A DNA stretch of 64,000 nucleotides, taken from assembly GCF_048128805.1 (NCBI RefSeq), contig NC_136004.1, positions 18,908,185-18,972,184 on the forward strand, written 5' to 3'. A program made the translations under genes and the position numbers. Numbering within the stretch: the first letter of the stretch is position 1; the number at the start of each line of letters is the position of its first letter. Source of the stretch: Centroberyx gerrardi (taxonomy: Eukaryota; Chordata; Actinopteri; Beryciformes; Berycidae). Under the pieces are notes generated by a model. That model was given only the letters and a program-made list of their open reading frames with translations. It searched no databases and was not told where the DNA came from. This document shows positions 36,338 to 49,680 of this stretch, piece by piece.

Positions 36338-38861
36338 TTTTCTCATCCTAAGAATTTCCCCCACTAATCTAGCCCAGATACAGAGAAGCGGCAGTAAATG
36401 ATTTATTAACAAGCTGATGGAATTATTACTGATCATCATTCATGAACATTAATTCCTGAAGTGTTCAAATATGACATTGTACATGCATTCATTTGCGGTA
36501 CAAATAGACATTTACTGGTTCGGCATTTACCGGGGTCATCATTGTCATCCTTCCTTGGTCCTCTTTCATTTAAGACAGAATACTGAATCACAGCATCTGC
36601 AGTGGCATTAGATTCAGTAATCTTGTCATCTCTGTTTCACTTAAGGAGGCGACTGCAGTGTTGAGAGCTACACCTCTGTGTGGGGTTGTAAAGTCTTGCT
36701 GAAGGAGGGAATAATCTAATTTCCATGTAACAGTTTACCAGTAAATGATACAATTTTTGCAACTTTCTCATCTGACTAAGAATTCGGAGAAGAAGTATGT
36801 GTCATTTCATCATGCATAAAATTGCGTATATAAAAATTGTTACATTTAATTTAGGTTCAGGCTAATTTAGCCATGTATAGGGCTGAAGTGACAGAGTAGC
36901 TCACTGTTTCAGCATGGTGAGGGCATTATATGTTTCTGAGACTGGTTCTGTTTTAACTATATTGTTGATCCCACCTTCATCTGCAGCACCAGAGCCAAAT
37001 TGGCTTTTCTTTGGAATGACAGACTTCAAGGTGTGAAATCGCCTCCGGTTTCCAAACTTCAATCCAGGGACCCAGCACAGTGAGGAGTAGTTTAGTTTCT
37101 CTGTTATTTCATTCATTAGAAGCTAGCACTATGATCGAATTTATAATGACTTTCCTGATCAGAGTTTTCACCGGCAGTATAGACAGGCAGAAGTTTTCTT
37201 CTGTGGGGTCGTTGGTTGTCATTTGCTGGCACCTCTGATGCACAGGTTTGCCAATGGCCTTTCCATAAATAAAGAGGGTTGGTCCCCCCTGCTGCCATAG
37301 TAAACCCAAGATCTGATGTTTGACTGAGCAAACTGACATTCCCTCCGTTCACTCCTTTTTCTGTATCCCCCTCTTTTTCTCCATCTCCCTCTCACTTCAT
37401 TTCCTCATTAATATCCCTCTTTATATCTCACGATCTCCCTCTCATTTCGCCTCTTTCATAATAACCTCCCCCTCTCTCTCTCTCTTCCTCTCACTCTTTT
37501 CTCTGCTTTCTGCCGTGTTCATTAGTCTGACAGGATAGTGCCGTTAATCGCAGTGAGCGGAGGAGGGAGGTAAGAGAAACGCAGGTCCATAATGGGAACC
37601 AGCATGGTGCATATGGCACATAAACACATCAGTGCTGCTGGCACAGACACCCTGCAGAAAGGGAACGAAGGACTATATGTGTGCATGTCCACAATAAAAC
37701 ACAGTCATTATCCTGGCCGTGACATGTATGGAATACACGCTTTCCTTTTAGTGAGAGTCAATCTACCAGAAACCTGGAAAAAAACTATGATCACCCCCCT
37801 ACACACACACTCAGACACACACAAGGATACACAAACTGTATACAGGCCCACACATACACATATGTGGGCATTACATAAAGGTGATGTGTTTAATTGTCCC
37901 TTCCATGTTAGCCATGCTGTACATCCTGCTGGCTAATCAGCTCAAATGGCTGCCATGGCCAACCAAGGATGGTTGTCAGGTTCCACATTCAAGTATGGAT
38001 CCCTAAAGGTTGGAGTCTATATGCTGGACACTCGTTCCACATCCATGTTGTATCTCACGACAAACATACAAGCTCATGCCAGCTGTAATCAGATTTTGAA
38101 AGGACCCTGAATCAACACAGGCCTCCCATTATTGGTTGCTCCTCCTCTGCAGCCCACCTAGCGTCTAGGAACCTGCTTTTGCTAGTTTGACACTGATCTT
38201 ATTATTCAAATTTTAGATTTGGTTAAAATAGTTCCATTTATATAGAGGAAATTAAATGAGAGAGCAATCTGTGGGGAAATGGAGGAGTTGGAAGGTCATT
38301 AAAAAAAAACCTGCCAAAGATGAACTCTTCTGCTCTCGGTCACAAACGCCACTCCAGCGCCGGTGTGGATATGTGATACTGCGAGTGAGAGGAGAAGTCA
38401 TGAATAACCCTCCTTATGAAACCTCCATTAGGATCTGTCAGGGCTGTTTGATTAACATTAATGGGACCAGCCCCCTTTCTCAAACCCTTCTCTCTGCTCT
38501 CCTGTACCTTCTCTCTCACTCCTCCTCACAGCCTTTCCCAACCACAGCTTTTTATTCTCCCCCACTTTCTATGCACGTCTTCTTCTCTCCCTCTCTTTCT
38601 TTTTCCTCTTTCAACCTTGTCATTCTCTCATTGTCCTCTTGTCTTTACCATCCTCTCGCCATCATGATCTCTTCCATCCTCACCCCAATGCATATGCAGT
38701 GCCTATGAAGTGGACCAATATCCCTCCTCTACTTCTCCCCCCCTCTCTCTTCTCTCCAAGCCCGGCCCATCCCAGCTCAACACCTGCATCTCTTCCACTA
38801 CTCCCTCCCTCCCCCCCTCCCTCCCTCCAGTTTATCTGTTTCCCTCTCTCTCCTCTCCCTG

Positions 38862-38864
<3 letters not shown>

Positions 38865-38901
<37 letters not shown>
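38865..38901. repeat. (TC)n microsatellite
   Basis: A 37-base TC tract at the end of about 450 bases of pyrimidine-rich DNA. Confidence 0.92.
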
Positions 38902-38903
<2 letters not shown>

Positions 38904-40079
38904 TCTCACCTCTGTGTTCTCCATTTCCCCTCTCTTTCCCTTTCTATGCAGATGACTCCCTCCGCTGTATGCTCTGTAGACCCCTCATTGCTGAAACCGT
39001 GTGGTCCAGGACCATTCATCTCTGTCAGACTGCATTAGTGCCATGAGGAGCACATGCACACACACTTACACACACATACACACACACATGCACACACACA
39101 CAGGTCCCGTGGTCTGGTCTGCCTTGGGGGGTGGGGAGGCCATGACAGCGGGCCTCTCCAAAGCTAGCCAATGAATATAGATCACCTAGCTATTCTCAAC
39201 CACGGGGGCCCTGAGACCTTCGTCGGCCCTCTGGGACTTCAGGCCCTTAGACTGGGCCAGACCCACTCTATCTGGATGTGTAGATAGAGGTTTCACAAGT
39301 GCAGCACTAGCGAATTGTGTGTGTGTGACTTGTGTGAACATTTCGCAGTCTATAAGTGGGCAATTGTATGGTACATTTGTGTTGTTAGTCAATAGCAGAC
39401 CTCAATTCCTCCTATAGGAAGCTGTAGCATTATAACCTTGCTGGCAGGGAACAACAGTCTTGGGAAAATGGAGGAAAACATGGCCAGTGGCTCTGGGTTG
39501 ACTTTTCCCTTAGCAGGGCAGATGAGGATAAATCATATAACACATTTGCAGTGGCCAGTGTTTTCCTATTCCATGTAGTTCACCATAATGCTTGCTTTAT
39601 AGCATAGAGTGGGTTGAACAAAAAATCTCTTTGCAAATCTCAATTGCACATGGCTAGCCTGCCACACAATGGTAAACAACAATATTATGTAGTTCTCCTT
39701 GTTGTGAGCTGGTGCCTGTTTATATGAGATGAGGAGGATCAGCAGCAGCAAGCAAAGCATCAGTGTTATAGTGTCACAAATTGAAGCGAATCCTGTCACG
39801 TTCAGCTGTAGCTATGGCAGTGCCATGTTGATTTACAGAGTCAGCATTCAAAGTCCCAATATTTACTGCAAGCCTGCTTCACTCTGTTTTCACCCATTAG
39901 AGGGAGTAGGGAATGGTTGGGCAACCAAGTCACAGAGAAACACACATACACATACACTCAAAGCCAGTAGGTATAAAACATATGTCCAGCAACTTGCCCC
40001 TGGCACTGTTGCAGTTTGAACCTTTTGTCTTTATGTGATTCCATAACACCATAACAGTCACTTAAATCCATCCAGCTAT

Positions 40080-40660
40080 TGGTCATGCACCTTGCATTTC
40101 TGAGCCCTTTTTGTTGTTTGGTGGTATATTAATCTTATTCCCGTTGATAAGTGGCTAAACGTCGATTACATTATGTCATGTTGAGATATTTCCAATGCAG
40201 CTAAAATGGAGTTTGATAGCAGAAAAAAATTTCAGCTATCTAAATCATCAACAGTAAACGTCAAGTTTTTGTGGCCTAAGAGATACTACGTTTTCCACCG
40301 ACAGTAGCCTCAATAGACCAGAATGCAATGCAGCCACAAGACATGTTGTGTTTTGAGTAAAGGGCGACTCAGTTTTTGTTGACTGAAAAAACTCTCTCTT
40401 ACTATCGCTATTGCTATTACTCTCTCCACCTACACGTATAACCCACGGCTGAATGAAACAAGTTCACACCCGTTCTCTGGGGGTTGTTGAAAGGCATTCT
40501 GGGAAATGTAGGAAATCACTAGTAGAAGTAGATGAGGCAGATTGAGGGAAAGTGGATACACCAAAAAAGTTACATCACAAAATAACTTTGAACATCACAG
40601 ATTGATGATATATAACAGTGTAAGAGTATGCAAGGCCGGTATTTTCCCTTTAAAATAACA
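40080..40660. mobile_element. Probable interspersed repeat, class unknown
   Basis: The words CAGCTAAAATGGAGTTTGAT, GGCATTCTGGGAAATGTAGG and CATCACAGATTGATGATATA resemble a repeat I associate with many fish genomes. I recall no family name, and no inverted ends or open frame are visible. This rests on recollection only. Confidence 0.3.
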
Positions 40661-42666
40661 TTACGGAGCAGAGCACATTATGTCTGCTTAAAGCATACAT
40701 ATGTGCACATGCATGTGAATGTAATGTAGTTTGACCTCTGTACATACAAAACAGCAGATCAACACAGATGATCAGGCTCAAGTGCTTGGGTACTGGCGTG
40801 TGCCGGCTACATGCACACGTGTGTTTGTATTTGTTTGTGTAGGCATGTGCGCTAGTGTGTGTGTTTTTGTGTGTGCGTTGTGTGCGTATGCTGCGTATCT
40901 GGAAAGGGCTGCCTGTGTGTTTATGGATGCTTGTATGTGTGTATATAAATGTAGGGCCTGCACTTCCTTGTAGTTGTGGTCAGCCTTGTGCCACTGTGGA
41001 TAGGTAATCTGTCTTGCTGTATTGCTGTGTGCTCGTGTGCCCAATCCCCTGCAAGCATGCAGTAGGCATCCTAATCTGCTTGGAGAATTACCAAACCAAA
41101 CTAAGCTCAATGCTGCTGTTTCTTGAAAAACAAAGAAGGAAGAAGGAGAGACAGACCTCTTGGGCCTCATATAAAACCTACTGGTCAATGGCCACACTTT
41201 CTAATTACTGTTGTTTATAACTGATATTTTTAAGTTACTTTCATGCCTCCATTACAGTTGTATCATACCTGAAACAAATCCAAGGAGACACGATAGAAGG
41301 AGGAATGGGAGTATGTGTGTGTGTGTGTATGTGTGTGTATACAGGAAGAAAAGGGAGAAAAAGTGTTGTGGGTGTGATCTCGAGCCCAGGGAATTGGATC
41401 ACCCTTCGTTGATCTCATTTCCTCATTAGTTGCAAGTGACCCAGTTGGTATAAGCAGATTGCTGATGAGTGGGCCACTTTGAGGGTTAAATGCCATCAAT
41501 GTAAAGGTGGGATAAAATAAGGATTAGAGCTATTGGGAGGAGACGGTCGGATTACACCGTGATGACAAAGATTAATACTGGGTATGAAACAAAGATTAGC
41601 ACAGGTATACAAATATGATAAACTGAAATGTTAATGAAAAGTAAAGTTCATAAATAAGAGGCTAGTCTATGGCTACAATCTGTGAACTACTAAAAAAAAG
41701 AAATCAATGAACCAAATGAAATCAACCAATGAAATCAACCTTTTGATCAGTACTGCAATGAGAGTGAAGGGGAAAACAAATCTTTTGGTGATGAATGGGC
41801 ACTGATTATTTAGCAATACATTTTAGAGACACGGATAGAGGATTGCCCAACCATGGACAATTCTCTACTAGTACCACCACCATACTAGTATTAGTACCAC
41901 CTAAAAGTTAAACTAGAATATAATTATATACAAACTAATGCAAAACATTTCTGAGAAGTATTAATAAATCTAAAACTAGGAAACCCAAGCAGAAATCAAA
42001 ATTGACACTAATATAAACTAATGAAAAAAAAACAAAAAAACAAATTATAATAAACCAGATCTGTGCTGATGCATATGTTTCCAATAAGGTTTTGTTTATA
42101 TTGTTTCTGTTTCTCATATTCCTCTTCTAACCAAAACAAGAGCTGGCCAGTAGAGTTAAAGGAGAGGTCTAATGGGAAAGAGAGGGCAGACGGCTTGGCC
42201 CTTCACAAACCTGCAGACTGGGGACTAAACTGGTTCAGTTTGTAGGTCACATGTCCTCAACCTTAACTACTTGTGTCACAGTGGGATCTGGCCTCTCTCA
42301 GTGTTTTTTGCTCATTACATTAAACCAAATGAAACTATAGAATAAATAAATTACGTTAAATGACATTACATCAAATTAAAACCCTGCAGCTGTTCTGTTT
42401 TCAATTATTTGTTGGTGTTTGTGTTTTTTGTTTTATGATTACAAAAGGAGCTCTGGACAAAACAATGGATGCATGTTTCTTCATGCTTTACTTACTTTAC
42501 TATACTGTATTTTAATGTCCCTGGACAGCAAACTACCACTCTTTCCCTTCTCTACCTGGATTATCCACCCTTCCTACTTACCTTCTCTCTCTGCCTCTGT
42601 GTCATTACTTTTCTCCACTCCAGCACTCTGCTCGTCTGCCGTCTAATAATAAGGAAGGCCCACTTT

Positions 42667-42667
<1 letters not shown>

Positions 42668-42729
<62 letters not shown>

Positions 42730-42760
42730 TCCCTCTCTCTCTCTCTCTCTCTCTCCCTCC

Positions 42761-42817
<57 letters not shown>

Positions 42818-42842
42818 CCTCTCTCTCTCTCTCTTTCTCTCC

Positions 42843-42896
<54 letters not shown>

Positions 42897-42902
42897 TCTC
42901 TC
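42668..42902. repeat. (TC)n array with CCC interruptions, 235 bp
   Basis: An almost uninterrupted polypyrimidine tract on the + strand with periodic CCCTC breaks. It is the longest simple repeat in the window. Homopurine-homopyrimidine mirror repeats can form triplex (H-) DNA. Confidence 0.97.
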
Positions 42903-43005
42903 CCGCTCTGGGACATCCTCCTCTTTAACATGCAGGGCTGCTGGCTGGTTGCCATGGTAATCCAGTGGAGTAAGCATGCTGGTAGAATAGGGCAAAGAAA
43001 CTCTA

Positions 43006-43031
43006 TGTGTGTGTGTGTGTGTGTGTGTGTG
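43006..43031. repeat. (TG)n microsatellite
   Basis: A 26-base TG tract. Confidence 0.9.
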
Positions 43032-43086
43032 GAGGGCTGGGGGGCTTATGGAAGGCCCACTTTTACCCTGTAAGCATACCTGCAAC

Positions 43087-43092
<6 letters not shown>

Positions 43093-43144
<52 letters not shown>
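43093..43144. repeat. (CT)n microsatellite, 52 bp
   Basis: A perfect CT tract. Confidence 0.95.
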
Positions 43145-43147
<3 letters not shown>

Positions 43148-43249
43148 CTTATTTATCTGTCTCTCTATCTCTGTATGGCTCAGTCACATGCATGATGTAG
43201 GGCCACTCATTTCTCACTTTCAGTTATGTGTGTTTGCACATGTGCACGT

Positions 43250-43250
<1 letters not shown>

Positions 43251-43302
<52 letters not shown>
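43251..43302. repeat. (CA)n microsatellite, 52 bp
   Basis: A CA tract with one CG interruption, followed by ATATATATA. Confidence 0.95.
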
Positions 43303-43661
43303 TATATATAGCAGAACACTGGTCCTGCAGCAGTTAATAAAATCTACACCAAAGTCAGTTACCAGGATCATGAATATTAATTCTCTAACACTGTACAATG
43401 GTAATTCTGTTTGGACAGCCCCAAAGGTAGCCAGTGTTACCCTTACAGGTGTCCATCATTTTTCCAGGAAGCACAATTCCCATCCAGTGATGACTAGTGT
43501 TTCCCTGGGCTGTTTGAGATTCAAACAGACAGTTCAACTGCTCACACACCCACTCCTAACATGCAAATATATAGGGAATGGCCTGCAGGCCCTCAGGGAG
43601 AAATGCAGAGGGTAACTATTAGAGAGAAAAAAGAATACCAGATAACAGGGAGGTAAAGAAA

Positions 43662-43663
<2 letters not shown>

Positions 43664-43699
<36 letters not shown>
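43664..43699. repeat. (GA)n microsatellite
   Basis: A 36-base GA tract, opposite in strand polarity to the TC arrays upstream. Confidence 0.93.
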
Positions 43700-43705
<6 letters not shown>

Positions 43706-44768
43706 AGAGGGAGAAAGAGAACGAGCCACATTCCACCATGCCAGGGGTATCTTTGCTTCAAAGACAATTATTTCCTCACAATACCTGTCAACGTGAGTGC
43801 AGTGAAATTGCACATTAAAACCAGGTTGCCCTGCTGAGAGCTGCGAGCTGTAACTACCACTCTTCTGCCCATGAAAGTTGAAAATGCCTTCCAGTGTTTT
43901 TCCTATGAGCCTAGCTTAACATCATTTGCAAACGTAATACAGGGGTACAAAAATAAAAGGGGGCAAAAACATTTACCGCTTGACTATTGACTATTAGCAT
44001 GCTTTGTTCAGCTGAAAGCTATAAATTACTGTTTACACACACACAGTTTTCCAGCTGGAAGTCCAAATCCCAATTAAAATCTATCATAGCAAAATGTGTT
44101 TAACTATATCCATCTTCATATTCTAATCACAAACATCCTATTAAGTATGAATAAACTGAATATTCTGAATATTAACTTGGAAAGAGAGCTCACAGTCAGA
44201 CATCAGTAAATGAGATCAGGTTTATTGTGGTGTAAACATGTCCCAGCTATTCAGGTTTTAATATGGCATTTACATATGCCAGCTGAAAAGGGGAACAATA
44301 CTGAGATGTCAACGTGCATTTAAACATAATTACAGACAGGCTGAATGCACTGATGAGTCACATGTAAAATGTATTATTTAAAGAGATCTTTGACTGAATG
44401 AATGATAATATGATATTTTACGTTTGATATTCCACTTACTCTTTAACACTGTTACATTTCTAAATGTATCACTTTCCTGCCTCACTCTCTTTGCCACTTA
44501 TCGAAGGTGGTGTTTTCAAGTGTGTTGTGCATACTGATACATTTTTAGCATGTGCCTGTGTGTCATTCACGTGAGGAGCTACTGTCATACTGCTCCCTTG
44601 ACCTCTGTTGTGTGCATATGTTTGTGCATGTGTGTGTGTGTGTGTTTGTGTGTGTATGTGTGTGTGTTTGAAGGAGAGAGTCGTTGCCTGCTCCCTGACC
44701 CCTCTCGTGTAAACACGGACACACTCCGGCGAGGTGCTGAATGGCGGTGATTATGAGAAAGCTCTGCG

Positions 44769-44769
<1 letters not shown>

Positions 44770-44817
<48 letters not shown>

Positions 44818-44824
44818 CACACAC
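44770..44824. repeat. (CA)n microsatellite, 55 bp
   Basis: A CA tract with one CG interruption, about 100 bases downstream of a (TG)n tract (44,630-44,668). Confidence 0.94.
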
Positions 44825-47800
44825 TGGGAGCTCTGCCAAGGAGGGAAGACCTAGAGAGCAAGGCTTCCCCTGGCTCACTGCCAACACTCCATTAACAGAC
44901 TGAGGAAGAGAGGGAGAGAAGGAGGGAGGGAGGGAGTGGGAAAAGAGGAGGAGAAAAGGAAGGAAAGGGGAGGAAAAAGCAGAAGTAGGAGGGCAGGAAA
45001 AGGGAGTGGAAAAAGAAGGTTGTCTGGGGAAATGGAAGACAAAATAAACTTCTCTATAGCTGCGTGTTTCAGACACTCATTTAGAAATAGTTGATTATAC
45101 ATGGTATATTTAAAAGTATGTTTGAAGGACAAAAGATCGTTAGATGGTGAGGTAAGACAAAATGAAATAATGTTTCGATAAAAACATTTTACACACTGTG
45201 TGAATCAGAATAAACTGCAATAACAGCATATTGGTGGATTTTAAAGGCCCAAGTAAACCAAGAAATGAATGAAGGAAATCAAATTGAGTTGCTGTGTTTA
45301 AATAGTGTTTAAACAGTGTTAATATGTGTTGTTTTTCAGTGACAATTAAATTTGAGAGTGGTTTGTTCAGTCCTAAAGCTCATATGGATCTGAGGCAGGA
45401 TCTTAAAGTGTTAACTCTGATGGTGTGGACTGATATAAACGCTGGCATAGTGTGAATTTTGCTTTGAGTGGATTATGTTACTGATTAGAATTTTTAGCAG
45501 GTCATCATTAAATCTGTAATAAAACACATTTTGAAAGTAACCGCCCCAAGACGATAATAACCACCATCAGCGTGTATGAAACCCGTGCTGCAACTGAAAA
45601 TCATGTGATATTTGACTGATGTAAACTGGAGGGGAAAAAAAATAATTTCATTTCATACCGTCTAATAACTTCCTGGCAGTCAGGCCCAAGAAACTCAAGA
45701 CTCTCAAGGAAGGAATCCTCCAGATCCCTATACAACAGCTAATCAATAATTCAGCGAAAAGCTCTGGAGCACTCAACTTCAACATACTGGGAGAAAACAG
45801 GAGCGCTCAGCTGAGGAGGGCAGATGAGATGGGGAGTAATACGCTGGAGTGCGAAGGAGAACGACAGAGAGTATATGAGAGAACAAGAGAGGAAAGACGA
45901 GGACAAACAGACAGAGATGTTTGTCACGTGTTGTTTGCCAGGTCATGCTTTTCCTGTCCTTTGCCCGTCTGGGTTGTTATCACAGATTGGGCTCTTGCCT
46001 ATCAGCTGACTACAGATGACCCTGTGTTGACCTCTGTAACCTCCAATCAGATCATGTGATGGTCACATATGCCCAGAACAGCGGTCAGAAAGACGCACTC
46101 ATCTCCCCGCTCCACCAGCGCAAGTGAACTAGCATTTAAATGGGAGTCTGCTAAAAACAAAGGAAAAATATCTGATTAGGAGACATTTCAGGTCACGTCC
46201 TTATCAGGAGGCAGTAAATGATTAACGGAAAATGCCAGTGTTATTGGGTTTTACACTCATCTCTATCATTTCTCGGCTACTTCGCAACCACATTGGACTG
46301 TTGTGAATGCATGCGGTGGGCCGTGAGATATGCACTTCAAAGTCTTACCTTCCGCTGTGCATATGATCCTATTGAGTTTCACACTCCCAATATCCAATAG
46401 ACAGGCGTGACTGTCAGTCTTAAGTCATCCTCTATCAATGTGACCTGAACAATGTCAATGCTATTTATAGAAATCTCTTCCTTGCTCCTTTTCGGCAACG
46501 CTTTTGATTACTGGCATTGAGATTCTGGATCAGTAGGAGTAGAGTCATTACGCCTAGCAGGAACAATAGTAGTCCAGTTTGGAAATAAAAGCTCTAAATT
46601 TTTATTCTCACTCCTACATTAGCAACACTAGTAAGTCCAACCCATTTGCTGTGTCTGAAAATGTGCTGTGTGCAGTTTACTGACATCACATTACATGATT
46701 TCTGGGTACTGAAGTTGAAACAGTTTTCGAACAGTTACCTCTCGCTGCCATTTGGAGCTGCCAATGTGCAAAATTGCCTACAGTAGCTTTAACTCTACCA
46801 TCACCCATGTTGCATAGCATTGTGGTCGGTTTTACTAATTTGCGGTTAGTATTTCTAAATCCATACCAGAAAACAGTATGTTGGAGAATAAGATCACTAC
46901 TAAACCATTTTAAATTCAGTATACTGAAACAGCCTAGACTGCAGGATACTGGAGGATAGTTCAGTTTAAGTATGTGTGATTTGTAGAGAAAAACTCATGT
47001 GAATCTCCTTTTTAAAGAGATACAATCAAGGAAAATAACTAGTAACAGTAACTAGATGTAAATAGCTGAAACGTAGGACAAGATTGAACTTCAACCACCC
47101 TCAAGTATCATATTCATATCCCACATTTGGGCTCTCAAAGTAGACTCAATTTCCACTTTGGTTTTAATCCCAGCTGAAGAGTTGCCATTATCTCTACTCC
47201 ATCCCCAGACCATAGGTGCTTTATGTGCTTTATGAGGAAAAGAAAAGCAAAAGCAAAAGATTGGTCCTCTTTCACTTCCTGAAATTGGAAAAACATTCAG
47301 TGAGCAGACCTGTCATTCTTTGGTCTGCTGAACACTGCGGCCTTCCTCTATGTGAGCAAATGGACACAAAGCTCCAATTTCTTTGATGGTGCTGAGCTGC
47401 ACTGACATGCTGCAAAAATGTAATTTGACCTATGTGATGTCCTTTTTAATCAGAGGTAATTGACACAGATAGCCCTTCGTCATGACTGCATCTGCCCTTG
47501 CCAACCATGCTGGGAGCCCTTCACTCACAATAAATAAAGTAGAATAAACTAGAGGAACCAGCATGCCTTTAACCCATACAATAGTCTGCCTTTATGCTAT
47601 GTCGTATGTTCCACAGAAGGAAAAAATGTCCCTCTTGTAAAATATGGGGCACAGAACGTTTTGTATTAAAGGGACAGATCATGTCCTATTTCACATAATA
47701 TAAACCCAAAAGTAAACTTCTGCTTTACCGCCTTGATTTGCTTATTTAAAAAAAAACCTGCGCTGCTTTTCCTTACCTCCTTTATTCTTCACCCTGCACA

Positions 47801-48461
47801 GTTATGTGAGAACTTTTTGCCACTGGACGGTTCAATTAATATACAGTAACCAGTTTCTCCTTTTTACCTCACCCCCTCCACTCTCCTCCCTCCCCTGCTG
47901 AGGGGAAAAATGTGTCTCATTCCAATTTAATGCATGGCCAATTCCCACCTCGACAGAGCAGTAATTAAAATCCACACGCAAGGCCCCATTCATCAACAGA
48001 GATGACAGAGAGAGAAGATGCGGGGGGACGAGGGGCTCTGTCTCTGTACCCTTGAATTTAGGAATCCAAACTAGATTATGATGAATGAAAGAGGGAGCAG
48101 GGAGAGTTGAGGCCGATTCCTCTAGACATGTGATACCTGTTGTTTTGAGTCTATCGATTTCTGTATTATTTCCTAAAACAATCACATGCTTAGAGTGCGT
48201 GTTTGTGTGTGTGCATACATACAAATGTGCATGTGTTTACCTCTCAGTGATGAAGACTCTGCATATCTTCCGCTCTCCAGTACCTGCAGCAGCAGCCCAG
48301 TATTAGCATTATCATCTCATCAGCATAGCTCCCACTGGTTTAAGCCCCGCCCCTCATGTTAGTCATTTCCCCCTCCCTCGCTACAGACCCCCCACCTTTT
48401 GCACCCCATGGCAGATTTTCTGTTTTGACAGCAGTCCTGCTGTGCTCTCTTGGCTTCACAG

Positions 48462-48472
48462 ACACACACACA

Positions 48473-48507
<35 letters not shown>
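48462..48507. repeat. (CA)n microsatellite
   Basis: A CA tract with one GA interruption. Confidence 0.93.
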
Positions 48508-48511
<4 letters not shown>

Positions 48512-49214
48512 TGACCATGACCCATAGAGAGCCCTGTGCATATCCACAATGTCCTTCAGGGGCGAAGGGACAGCAGAGGGGTTCTGGGGGGGTCGAGGGG
48601 TGTGTGTGTCATTGTTTGCTGTCTGTGATTACGCGTGTTGCCACCCGGCAGCTGTTTGCATGTTTTATCCTGCTGTCCATCCTCACACGGACGGGGCCGT
48701 GTCTGGCGCCTCGGTGACATCACGCCGCTCTTCATCTCGCTCACCACACATACATGCAAATTATACACACAGACACAGGCGCACAAACAAAAGCAGACAG
48801 CTGAACAAGAAAAATGAAGTGACTGACTCGGGATGCATGTTGCGCTGCATACACTCTTTCTCTTTTGTAGGATAAGCAGGGCGATGAAGTGATTCGCAGT
48901 AGGGACGCCACTTTTTGCACGTCACTCTTCTAATCAGCATAGTCTTCCTTATTGTTTTAAATTGAAAAAAGGAACCAAAAAAAAGTGTTTGAAGAGACAG
49001 CAGCACAGCCATGTCTTTCCCAGCGCAACCTCTCCAGCCCCAGTGGTGGTGGCATATGTCCAGGGCCTCTGCCCCCCCCACACCGCCCCATCTCTCTGTC
49101 TGTCTTTTTTTCTCTCTATATCCTGCAGTGGACTGCACTTGAGCTTGAATGGGTAGAGCGGGACAGGCAGCTGCCTAGGCCTGCGCTCGGGAGAGAGAGG
49201 GAGGGAGAGAGGGA

Positions 49215-49228
49215 GGGGGGGGGGGGGG
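49215..49228. repeat. Poly-G tract
   Basis: Fourteen G bases after a GAGG-rich block (49,190-49,214). Confidence 0.88.
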
Positions 49229-49642
49229 CACAGATTTTAATGAGATGCACAGTGTCAATGGCCACTCTCTCTGAAGAGGGCAAGAAGAAAAGGGCGCTCT
49301 CTCTTTTTCTCTGCTCCCCTCTCCTCCTCTGTGCCCCTTTCTCCAGCTCCCTCTCTCTCTCTATCTCCTGCCCTCCTCCCCAGCTGGCGAGGGGCTTTGT
49401 TAGGCGCCAGATGATACCCCAGATGCCCCGGCCCAGCCGCCCCTTTCAGCTACATTCACCAGCCTCCCCTCAGGTCAGAGGTCACCACCGGGCATCTGAA
49501 TGGGTCTCCGTGACAACAGCGGTCATGACGGTTGAGAGAGTGGCAGAGGTTTTATTGTTGTTTGGTTTCCATGGACTGTGCTAAATTACACTGGTTCTGT
49601 GCTTCAGCTATATGGAGAAAATAGCTCTGTGCTTTTGGATGA

Positions 49643-49680
49643 ATTCACTCAATTTCAATTCAGTTTTATTGTAAAGTGAA
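49643..49680. mobile_element. Possible repeat end (CAATTCAATTTTATT-like)
   Basis: TCAATTTCAATTCAGTTTTA resembles the TCAATTCAATTTTATTT motif found at the ends of many fish retroelement copies. The rest of an element is not visible. Confidence 0.2.

Larger units (their letters stand above)
32560..42660. other. Intergenic stretch, no gene recognised
   Basis: Non-coding apart from one unrecognised open frame at 34,574-34,903. It carries two long (TG)n arrays, a (GAGT)n-like tract near 33,430-33,460, poly-C at 36,322, CT-rich DNA at 37,330-37,510 and 38,460-38,940, and a probable interspersed repeat at 40,080-40,660. The remaining sequence is unique-looking and AT-rich. Confidence 0.5.

Noticed and set aside
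42469..42960. 163- and 175-codon open frames on both strands
   Set aside because: They are translations of the (TC)n/(GA)n array (Leu-Ser and Arg-Glu repeats), not proteins.
48985..49584. 199-codon open frame
   Set aside because: The sequence is dominated by Ser/Leu/Pro from pyrimidine-rich DNA and by GA repeats. There is no domain and no splice context.
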